A DNA stretch of 5,790 bases, from contig DFSK01000065.1 of the NCBI GenBank assembly GCA_002378605.1, positions 1-5,790 on the forward strand. Reading direction: 5' to 3'. Within the stretch, counting starts at the first letter, position 1. Every line of letters begins with the position of its first letter. The translations under genes were made by a program, and so were the position numbers. Below the pieces are notes generated by a model. It did not search any database and was not told the origin of the DNA. It saw only the letters and a list, made by a program, of their open reading frames with translations. Shown here in pieces: positions 1-5,790 of this stretch. The DNA is from Alphaproteobacteria bacterium UBA3439. GTDB lineage: Bacteria; Pseudomonadota; Alphaproteobacteria; Puniceispirillales; Puniceispirillaceae.

Positions 1-503
1 AAATTACGCGCTGCCATTGACAGGGTCGAGGTCATGACCGTTTGAACAATGCTCGTATCGGTTGTAATTCTGGATAACACATCACCTGTTCGTGCATTTT
101 CAAACCATCCAGCCGATAAGGTAATGGCATGGCCAAAAATGGCGCGGCGAATATCAGCCAGCACCATTTCGCCAATTTTATTCACCATGCTGGTGCGAAG
201 ATAGCTGCCAAAGGCCAGAACCACGGCAATCATCGCTGTTGCCATCACCGCGCGGTCAAGCAAGGCAGGGTCGCTTTTGCCAAGCCCTTCATCAACAAGA
301 TAGGCAAGCCCGCGCCCCATCCCAAGAAGCGCACCAGCAACAAGCACAAGCGCCAAAATGGCAAGCGCGATTCGGAGGCGATGCGGTTGAAGATAGGGCC
401 AAAAGACGGCCAATAGCTGACGGCTAGTGTAACGGCGGGTTGTTTCTAATGTCTGATCTGCCGGAAACGCTGTCTGGTGGTCAGTTTTCTGCCCGTTATT
501 CAT
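1..503 (-). CDS. ABC exporter, fused permease/ATP-binding protein, MsbA-related (N-terminal part only)
   Basis: Reading the minus strand from an ATG at 503-501 gives 167 uninterrupted residues that run off the left edge. What is visible is the start of a type I ABC exporter transmembrane domain. A polar N-terminal stretch (about residues 1-30) precedes a first hydrophobic segment at about 44-62 and a second at about 86-102. The intracellular-loop motif at 133-150 (WFENARTGDVLSRITTDT) is typical of the MsbA/LmrA-like subfamily B. The Walker A, signature and Walker B motifs would lie beyond the window. Family members are inner-membrane homodimers that export lipids or amphipathic compounds; the substrate here cannot be told. 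The best match I recognise is the MsbA-related group common in Alphaproteobacteria rather than MsbA itself. The start is supported by GGGG at 511-514 on the minus strand, 7 bases upstream, and by two in-frame TGA stops just before the ATG. It is divergent from rpmE. Confidence 0.88.
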   Translation of the reverse strand, partial: MNNGQKTDHQTAFPADQTLETTRRYTSRQLLAVFWPYLQPHRLRIALAILALVLVAGALLGMGRGLAYLVDEGLGKSDPALLDRAVMATAMIAVVLAFGSYLRTSMVNKIGEMVLADIRRAIFGHAITLSAGWFENARTGDVLSRITTDTSIVQTVMTSTLSMAARN

Positions 504-510
504 TCATCAA

Positions 511-514
511 CCCC
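511..514 (-). promoter_or_regulatory. Probable ribosome binding site of the ABC exporter gene
   Basis: GGGG on the minus strand lies 7 bases before the ATG at 503-501. It is short and only moderately like the consensus, but it is at the right distance, and in-frame stops immediately upstream leave this as the first possible ATG of the reading frame. Confidence 0.45.
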
Positions 515-564
515 AATTTTTGTTCACCCAGCCCGCCAACCGTCTATTTTCTACGTCGGGGGGC

Positions 565-593
565 TTGCTTATCATCGCTATAGGGGATATACC
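565..593 (+). promoter_or_regulatory. Weak candidate sigma-70 type promoter for rpmE
   Basis: TTGCTT at 565-570 and TATACC at 588-593 are separated by 17 bases, an ideal spacing. The -35 matches consensus at 3 of 6 positions (the important TTG) and the -10 at 4 of 6. Transcription from here would give a leader of roughly 80 bases before the rpmE start. No equally good candidate was found on the minus strand for the divergent ABC gene. The assignment rests on pattern only. Confidence 0.3.
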
Positions 594-670
594 ACCAGCG
601 CTGTTTGTTGGCGAGGATCATTCTGCCGCATGGCAAATCTAGCATCACGAACAGACAGTTAAGCGTAAAA

Positions 671-682
671 CCGGAGACCGGC
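671..682 (+). promoter_or_regulatory. rpmE ribosome binding site inside a small hairpin
   Basis: GGAG at 673-676 sits 6 bases before the ATG at 683 and fixes the rpmE start. CCGG at 671-674 and CCGG at 678-681 can pair around an AGA loop, so half of the Shine-Dalgarno sequence lies in the stem and the rest in the loop. The binding site is clear; any regulatory effect of the four-pair hairpin is inference. Confidence 0.65.
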
Positions 683-904
683 ATGAAAAAAGATATTCAC
701 CCAGATTACCACGAAATCACCGTTGTAATGACCGATGGCAGCGAACATACAACGCGCTCGACTTGGGGAAAGCCTGGCGATGTGTTGAAACTCGACATTG
801 ACCCAAAGACCCATCCAGCATGGACTGGCCAGCATCGTATCCTCGATTCAGGTGGTCAGGTTGCCCGCTTTAACAAGCGCTTTGGCGGTCTTGGCATCAA
901 ATAA
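683..904 (+). CDS. rpmE: 50S ribosomal protein L31, zinc-independent (C-minus) type
   Basis: This 73-residue protein has the L31 hallmarks: an [19 protein letters not shown] start, TRSTWGK at about residues 26-32, [12 protein letters not shown] at about 39-50, and a C-terminal FNKRFGG at about 64-70. L31 sits at the central protuberance of the large subunit and helps bridge the two ribosomal subunits. There is no cysteine anywhere, so the zinc-binding CxxC pattern of the E. coli type is absent. The insertion after TRSTWGK and the WTG segment resemble the cysteine-free alphaproteobacterial form. The frame is open upstream to an ATG at 605, but the start at 683 matches the family N-terminus exactly and has GGAG 6 bases upstream. 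The gene stands alone on the plus strand, divergent from the ABC exporter and convergent with ppdK, and is followed by a terminator. Confidence 0.97.
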   Translation: MKKDIHPDYHEITVVMTDGSEHTTRSTWGKPGDVLKLDIDPKTHPAWTGQHRILDSGGQVARFNKRFGGLGIK

Positions 905-935
905 GGCTGTCCCAGCCCGATTTGAAAACCAAATC
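905..935. repeat. Two back-to-back perfect stem-loops directly after the rpmE stop codon
   Basis: The first hairpin starts on the base after the TAA: GGCTG (905-909), loop TCC, CAGCC (913-917). One base later comes GATTTG (919-924), loop AAAAC, CAAATC (930-935). Both stems are perfect (5 and 6 pairs) and neither is followed by a T-tract, so they are not themselves typical terminators. With the terminator hairpin at 944-967 they form a chain of three. Being inverted repeats, they would also form in read-through ppdK mRNA from the other strand. Confidence 0.6.
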
Positions 936-943
936 TGCTAGAC

Positions 944-970
944 AAAAGCCAGCATTTGCTGGCTTTTTTC
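944..970. terminator. Intrinsic terminator shared by convergent rpmE and ppdK
   Basis: GCCAGC (948-953), loop ATTT, GCTGGC (958-963) is a perfect six-pair GC-rich stem, extended by AAAA (944-947) pairing with TTTT (964-967). On the plus strand it ends in six T residues (964-969), a classical rho-independent terminator 40 bases after rpmE. On the minus strand the same stem is followed by TTTTG, a shorter but usable T-tract about 90 bases after the ppdK stop, so it may end both transcripts. Confidence 0.85.
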
Positions 971-1057
971 TTGTCCATTTATTGCTGCTGCCATGCCGCG
1001 CCGCAACCGGACAGACGCACCGTTTCCAGCAGCGGTTTGGCCCATAGCAGGCGGGGA

Positions 1058-3730
1058 TTAATCGCTTTGACGTGTTTTGATTGTGGCTTGCGCTGCGGCA
1101 AGGCGCGCCGCAGGAACGCGATAAGGCGAACAAGACACATAATCAAGACCGACTTTTTCAAAGAATAGAATTGAATCGCCATCGCCACCATGTTCACCGC
1201 AGATACCAAGCTTGATATCGGGGCGGGTTTTGCGGCCACGTTCAACCCCCATTTCGACCAATGTACCAACGCCTTCAAGGTCAATCGACACAAACGGATC
1301 AACCGGATAAATTTCTTTATCGGCATAGTCATGAAGGAAGGATCCAGCATCGTCACGGCTGATGCCAAGTGAGGTTTGCGTCAGATCATTCGTACCAAAG
1401 GAAAAGAATTCGGCCTCAACCGCCAAATCTGCCGCACAGATTGACGCACGGGGCAATTCAACCATTGTGCCAACAAGATATGAAATAGTGATGCCGGTTT
1501 CAGCCATAACCGCAGCGGCGGTAGCGTCAATCTCAGCCTTGCAAAGCGCGATTTCCCGCGCCGTTGCCGCAAGTGGAACCATCACTTCGGGGATTGGTGA
1601 CTCGCCAGTGCTTTTGGCAACAGCGCAAGCCGCCTCGAAAATGGCGCGTGCTTGCATCCGGCAGATTTCCGGATAAGTCACCGCCAATCGGCAGCCACGA
1701 TGGCCAAGCATCGGATTGGTCTCGGCAAGTTTGATCGAGCGTTGGCGTGCCGTCTCGATTGTTACCCCGGCGGCGGCGGCAACTTCGGCCAATTCATCGG
1801 CCGAATGTGGTAAAAACTCATGCAATGGAGGATCAAGAAGCCGGATGGTGACTGGAAGGCCAGCCATGATCGTGAATAATTCTTCGAAATCACGGCGCTG
1901 CATCGGCAATAATTTGGCAAGTGCCAATTCACGGCCTTGCGTATCAGCAGCCATGATCATCTGGCGCATGGCAATGATGCGATCTGCATCAAAAAACATA
2001 TGTTCGGTTCGGCATAGACCAATGCCCTGCGCGCCGAAATCAAGGGCAACACGCGCCTCGGTTGGGGTTTCGGCATTAGTGCGCACTTCCATACGGCGCA
2101 CCTCGTCAGCCCAGCCCATAACGCTGGCAAAGGCACCTGACATTTTTGGCTGAATCGTATCGACTTTACCGGCATAAACCTCGCCGCTTGTGCCATCAAT
2201 GGTGATGACATCACCTTCGACAAGAACTTGATCAGCGATAAAGACCTTGCCGCTTACCTCGTCAAAGCGCACATCGCTTGCACCCGAAACACAAGCCCGC
2301 CCCATGCCACGAGCAACCACCGCCGCATGGCTTGTCATGCCGCCACGCGCTGTCAAGATGCCGGCGGCAGCATGCATGCCATGAATATCTTCAGGACTAG
2401 TTTCAAGACGCACCAGAATCACCGCCTCACCGCTGGCCGCCAATTCCTCTGCGCGATCAGCATTCAGCACAATTTTACCGCATGCCGCGCCTGGCGATGC
2501 CGGCAGACCGCGTGCCAGAATGACCTTTTCAGCATTGGGATCAAGTGTTGGATGAAGCAGCTGGTCAAGCGCGTTCGGATCAACACGACACAAGGCTTCA
2601 TCACGGGTGATCAGGCCTTCATCAGCCATTTCAACAGCCATGCGAAGCGCGGCTTCGGCAGTGCGTTTTCCGCTACGGGTTTGCAGCATATACAGCACGC
2701 CCTGCTGTACGGTAAATTCAAGATCCTGCATGTCGCAATAATGCGCCTCAAGCTTTTTGCGAACCGCATCAAGCTGGTCAAAAGCCGCCGGCATTGCTTC
2801 TTGCATCGACAAAGCATCACCCCCGCCCTTTTCGCGGGCAGCCAGCGTCAATGGCAATGGCGTGCGAATACCGGCAACGACATCTTCACCCTGTGCATTG
2901 ATCAAAAACTCGCCATAAAAGCTGTTTTCACCGGTTGATGGGTCACGCGTAAAGGCAACGCCAGTTGCGCAATCATCACCCATATTGCCAAAAACCATGG
3001 CCTGAATATTGACCGCTGTTCCCCATGCCGCAGGAATGTTATTCAGTCGCCGATAGGTGATGGCGCGGGTATTCATCCAGCTGGCAAATACCGCCCCAAC
3101 CGCACCCCAAAGCTGTTCCCACGGATCTTGCGGAAAGCCGATACCGGCCTCATCTTGGACAATGTCCTTATAGCTGGCGACAAGTGCTTTTAAATCATCA
3201 CCGGTCAATTCGGTGTCTTCATAAACACCGCGTTGAAGCTTCATATCCTCAAGCGCATCTTCAAACAGGCCGTGATCGACCTCCATCACAACATCGCTAT
3301 ACATCTGAATAAACCGGCGATAGCTGTCATAGGCAAAGCGGGTATCATTGGCGCGGCTGGCAAGACCCTCGACAGTAACGTCATTCAGGCCAAGATTGAG
3401 AACCGTGTCCATCATACCCGGCATCGAGGCACGCGCACCTGAACGAACCGAGACAAGAAGCGGGTTGGCAGAATCGGCAAAGCGGGTGCCGGTTTCGCTT
3501 TCGATTTTCGTAATGGCGTCACGCACCTGCTGATCTAATGTGTCAGGATAGGTTTTGTCATGGTCATAAAAATGCGTGCAAACGTCGGTACTCAGGGTAA
3601 ATCCGGGCGGAACCGGAAGACCAATGCCACTCATTTCGGCAAGATTGGCGCCCTTGCCACCAAGAAGATTGCGACGCGACGCATCGCCATCTGTTCCGGT
3701 TTTGCCAAAATTATAAACCCATTGTGTCAT
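1058..3730 (-). CDS. ppdK: Pyruvate, phosphate dikinase
   Basis: Cytosolic enzyme (EC 2.7.9.1) interconverting ATP, Pi and pyruvate with AMP, PPi and PEP. The 890-residue product is the usual full length. An N-terminal ATP-grasp nucleotide domain (about 20-360) opens with GGKGANLAEM (K26) and includes SVRSGARASMPGMMDT (R96, R100) and DLEF...LQTRSGKRT (E338, Q350, R352). The swivelling phosphohistidine domain (about 405-515) carries GGMTSHAAVVARGMG with catalytic H468 and, two residues before, T466, the position phosphorylated by PPDK regulatory proteins. The C-terminal PEP/pyruvate barrel (about 530-885) has GLCRTEHMFF (R574), RLLDPPLHEFLP (R630), E758, GTNDLTQTSLG (N781, D782) and catalytic C844 in LGICGEHGGDGDS. 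Relative to the Clostridium symbiosum enzyme, these residues from H468 onward all align with a constant offset of 13. The ATG lies 8 bases after the glyS stop with only a weak Shine-Dalgarno (AGAG close to the ATG), suggesting translational coupling. Direction in vivo, gluconeogenic or glycolytic, cannot be read from sequence. Confidence 0.98.
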   Translation of the reverse strand: MTQWVYNFGKTGTDGDASRRNLLGGKGANLAEMSGIGLPVPPGFTLSTDVCTHFYDHDKTYPDTLDQQVRDAITKIESETGTRFADSANPLLVSVRSGARASMPGMMDTVLNLGLNDVTVEGLASRANDTRFAYDSYRRFIQMYSDVVMEVDHGLFEDALEDMKLQRGVYEDTELTGDDLKALVASYKDIVQDEAGIGFPQDPWEQLWGAVGAVFASWMNTRAITYRRLNNIPAAWGTAVNIQAMVFGNMGDDCATGVAFTRDPSTGENSFYGEFLINAQGEDVVAGIRTPLPLTLAAREKGGGDALSMQEAMPAAFDQLDAVRKKLEAHYCDMQDLEFTVQQGVLYMLQTRSGKRTAEAALRMAVEMADEGLITRDEALCRVDPNALDQLLHPTLDPNAEKVILARGLPASPGAACGKIVLNADRAEELAASGEAVILVRLETSPEDIHGMHAAAGILTARGGMTSHAAVVARGMGRACVSGASDVRFDEVSGKVFIADQVLVEGDVITIDGTSGEVYAGKVDTIQPKMSGAFASVMGWADEVRRMEVRTNAETPTEARVALDFGAQGIGLCRTEHMFFDADRIIAMRQMIMAADTQGRELALAKLLPMQRRDFEELFTIMAGLPVTIRLLDPPLHEFLPHSADELAEVAAAAGVTIETARQRSIKLAETNPMLGHRGCRLAVTYPEICRMQARAIFEAACAVAKSTGESPIPEVMVPLAATAREIALCKAEIDATAAAVMAETGITISYLVGTMVELPRASICAADLAVEAEFFSFGTNDLTQTSLGISRDDAGSFLHDYADKEIYPVDPFVSIDLEGVGTLVEMGVERGRKTRPDIKLGICGEHGGDGDSILFFEKVGLDYVSCSPYRVPAARLAAAQATIKTRQSD

Positions 3731-3738
3731 GTCTCTAT

Positions 3739-5790
3739 CTAGCCTTCTATTTTCGTGAAATCTGCCACAGCCAGCATTTTTTCGCGGATCATTGCCAGTA
3801 GCCCAAGTCGATTCGAGCGGATCGCCGGATCATCATCATTCACGACGATTTTTTCAAAAAACAAATCAATGGGGGAACGCAACGCACCAAGCGCGGCAAG
3901 CTGCGACTCAATATTGTCTTGATTTTCAGCCATTGTCGATAATGGTGCAAAAAGCGCCTTTTCAGTTTCGGTAAATAGCGCCGGATCAGATGTTGCGGCA
4001 AAGGCGGTTTTGGCCTTTTTTTCTTCGGCAGCAAGAATGCTGCTGACCCGCCGCCAACTGGCCATCAATCCAGCACCATCTGCCGCTGCCAAAAAGCCAG
4101 CAAGCGCAGAAGCGCGTGCCGCCATCAAGCAGATATCATCACCATCATCATCGGCCAATGCCGCAGCAACCACATCGTGACGCATTTTCTGATCACGAAG
4201 ATAGCCACGAAGCCGATCACGAATAAAGGGCAAAAGATCGGCATCAACTTCGACAAAGCCATAGCCGCTGGCGGCCACCTGCAAAATCTTGCCAAGCGGG
4301 ATGGCTAGCTGTCCATCAACAATGATACGGATAACGCCCAAGGCTGCGCGGCGAAGCGCAAACGGATCTTTTGATCCGGTTGGTTTGGCATCAATGCCAA
4401 AAAACCCGACAAGCGTATCAATCTTGTCAGCCAGCGCAACAACCATGGCCTCAGGCGTTGCTGGCAAATCATCGGCGGGGCCTTGAGGCCGGTAATGCGC
4501 AGTGATGGCATCACAAACGGCTTTATCCTCGCCGCTGGCCGCCGCGTAATAGCCACCCATGATACCCTGCAATTCGGGAAATTCACCAACCATTCCCGTG
4601 ACAAGATCGGCCTTGGCAAGACGGGCTGCGCGGGATGCGGCTTTTAGGTTGGCAGATGGCATTTGCGGCGCAATTGCGCTTGCCAGCTTTTCCATCCGGA
4701 TTGCCTTATCGTGAATCGAGCCAAGCCCCTCATAAAATGTGACATCGCCAAGCGCGGGAAGATAGGTTTCCAACTGGCGCGCCTGATCCTGCTGCCAGAA
4801 AAATTCGGCATCGGCCAATCGCGCCCGCAAAACACGCTGATTGCCTGCGATAATCACCTTATCGCGCACCGCATCGCCAAGCCGGTTTGAAAGAACGATG
4901 AAATTTGACGAGAATTTACCATCAGCGTCACTAAGCGTGATGTATTTCTGATGCGTTGCAATTGTGGCCTGCAGCAATTCCGGCGGCAGCACCATGAACC
5001 GGTCTTCGATCTGCCCCATAAGCGGCGTTGGCCATTCGACCAAACCAGCGATATCGGCAAGATAGCCGCCAAGCTGGGTCTCGTTGAGATGGCATGACCG
5101 GCTGGCGGCTAATTTTTTTGCATCTTTGATAATCGCATCATGGCGTTCATCTTGATCAAGCATGACATAGCCAGCCCGCAATCTGGCCTGTACATCATCA
5201 AGGCTGGTAACGCCGGTAAGGTCAATATCGTCAGGCGCCTCAAAATAGTGACCACAGCTGGCCGCCCCAAAATTGATAACATCGCCGCCGCCCAAATCCA
5301 GCGAACCGGCAAGTGGTTTGCCATCAAACAGAATATTGATCCGATGAAGCGGGCGAACCCAGCGGAATTTGCCACGGCCCCATCGCTGGCTTTTCGGCCA
5401 GGGGAAATGGGTCAGAATATCAATAATGATAGGCGCCAAAAGCGCGGCCGTATCGCCGCCGGTGATCTCGCTTCGCGCAAACAAAAAGCGGCCTTTTGGG
5501 GTATCTTCTTCGACAAGATCTTCACGGCTGACTCCAGCCGAATTCAAAAAACCGGCAATCGCCGCCTCAGGCGCATCAACACGCGGGCCACGTTTTTCGA
5601 TAATGCGATCCGGCTGCGATGCGGCAATATTGGTAACATAGGCAAGTAAATGACGCGGTGCACAAAGGCCGGTTGCCACACTGTCATCATGCCAGACACC
5701 AAGCGTTGTTAATGCCGTTTCAATAAGCCGCGCCAGATCACGGCCAGCGCCAGCCTGCATTCGGGCGGGAATTTCTTCTGAGACAAATTC
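3739..5790 (-). CDS. glyS: Glycyl-tRNA synthetase beta subunit (first few codons missing)
   Basis: Beta chain of the bacterial alpha2-beta2 glycyl-tRNA synthetase (EC 6.1.1.14). It works with GlyQ, which holds the catalytic core, and contributes tRNA binding. The window encodes 683 residues, in frame to the right edge. Numbered from the first visible residue, the protein begins EFVSEEIPARM, the conserved N-terminus, so only about six to eight residues are missing and the ATG at 5760 is internal. Other hallmarks are WPKSQRWGRGKFRWVRPLHR at 131-150, HQKYITL at 280-286, RVLRARLADAEFFW at 319-332, VGEFPELQGIMGGYYA at 401-416 in the HD-like domain, and DKIDTLVGFF followed by PTGSKDPFALRR at 455-481. 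A C-terminal DALR-type anticodon-binding region (about 580-675) ends FFEKIVVNDDDPAIRSNRLG then MIREKMLAVADFTKIEG. A short Asp run (DDDGDD) lies at about 547-552. The gene probably follows glyQ outside the window and is 8 bases upstream of ppdK in one operon. Confidence 0.98.
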   Translation of the reverse strand, partial: EFVSEEIPARMQAGAGRDLARLIETALTTLGVWHDDSVATGLCAPRHLLAYVTNIAASQPDRIIEKRGPRVDAPEAAIAGFLNSAGVSREDLVEEDTPKGRFLFARSEITGGDTAALLAPIIIDILTHFPWPKSQRWGRGKFRWVRPLHRINILFDGKPLAGSLDLGGGDVINFGAASCGHYFEAPDDIDLTGVTSLDDVQARLRAGYVMLDQDERHDAIIKDAKKLAASRSCHLNETQLGGYLADIAGLVEWPTPLMGQIEDRFMVLPPELLQATIATHQKYITLSDADGKFSSNFIVLSNRLGDAVRDKVIIAGNQRVLRARLADAEFFWQQDQARQLETYLPALGDVTFYEGLGSIHDKAIRMEKLASAIAPQMPSANLKAASRAARLAKADLVTGMVGEFPELQGIMGGYYAAASGEDKAVCDAITAHYRPQGPADDLPATPEAMVVALADKIDTLVGFFGIDAKPTGSKDPFALRRAALGVIRIIVDGQLAIPLGKILQVAASGYGFVEVDADLLPFIRDRLRGYLRDQKMRHDVVAAALADDDGDDICLMAARASALAGFLAAADGAGLMASWRRVSSILAAEEKKAKTAFAATSDPALFTETEKALFAPLSTMAENQDNIESQLAALGALRSPIDLFFEKIVVNDDDPAIRSNRLGLLAMIREKMLAVADFTKIEG

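Noticed and set aside
129..416. A 95-codon plus-strand frame (and a 62-codon one at 239-427) at the left end
   Set aside because: Both are antisense to the clear ABC exporter transmembrane domain read from 503 down on the minus strand.
605..682. An upstream in-frame ATG that would lengthen L31 by 26 residues
   Set aside because: The extra residues do not resemble any L31, while the ATG at 683 gives the exact family N-terminus and has GGAG at a proper distance.
504..682. A possible small gene or riboswitch in the divergent intergenic region (including a 61-codon frame at 477-662)
   Set aside because: The frame overlaps the ABC gene start, has no ribosome binding site and no recognisable product; no riboswitch-like conserved core could be seen in 179 bases.
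979..1368. A 129-codon minus-strand frame overlapping the 3' end of ppdK and extending past its stop
   Set aside because: Most of it is an out-of-frame reading of the conserved PPDK C-terminus. The 79 bases beyond the ppdK stop show no known motif, and no ribosome binding site or family similarity was seen.
2228..2938. A 236-codon open frame on the plus strand inside ppdK
   Set aside because: It is fully antisense to conserved ppdK coding sequence; its translation is rich in His, Arg, Gln and Cys with no recognisable domain, as expected of a shadow frame.
5140..5649. A 169-codon open frame on the plus strand inside glyS
   Set aside because: It is antisense to conserved GlyS motifs and has no domain of its own; the lack of stops follows from the codon use of glyS.
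5758..5760. ATG at 5760 as the glyS start
   Set aside because: The frame stays open to the window edge and the upstream residues EFVSEEIPAR are the conserved GlyS N-terminus, so the true start lies outside the window.

Overview
The window looks like an ordinary housekeeping stretch of an alphaproteobacterial chromosome. The main reasons are a cysteine-free ribosomal protein L31 (the C-minus type usual in Alphaproteobacteria), a heterotetrameric-type glycyl-tRNA synthetase beta subunit followed at once by pyruvate phosphate dikinase, and an MsbA-related ABC exporter divergent from rpmE. Base composition looks close to half GC by eye, lower than in many terrestrial relatives. A marine lineage such as SAR116 would fit, but that is a guess that the sequence alone cannot settle.

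Layout from left to right: (1) bases 1-503, minus strand, the first 167 codons of an ABC exporter with its transmembrane domain at the N-terminus, cut by the left window edge; (2) bases 504-682, a 179-base divergent intergenic region with the rpmE ribosome binding site and one weak promoter candidate; (3) bases 683-904, plus strand, rpmE (L31, 73 residues); (4) bases 905-1057, the gap between convergent rpmE and ppdK, holding three stem-loops in a row, of which the last is a good intrinsic terminator that could work in both directions; (5) bases 1058-3730, minus strand, ppdK, complete, 890 residues, with all catalytic residues checked here present; (6) bases 3739-5790, minus strand, glyS, with only its first few codons missing beyond the right edge.

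glyS and ppdK are separated by 8 bases and are very probably co-transcribed, likely with glyQ further upstream outside the window. Glycyl-tRNA charging releases AMP and PPi, which are the two substrates that PPDK uses, together with PEP, to remake ATP and Pi. The pairing is therefore chemically matched, although whether the cell exploits this is inference. rpmE is a monocistronic translation gene. I found no mobile element, CRISPR array, tRNA, rRNA or defence-type system, and I do not think the window contains an undescribed system. The items worth a second look are the triple hairpin after rpmE, the small hairpin covering the rpmE ribosome binding site, and the glyS-ppdK coupling.
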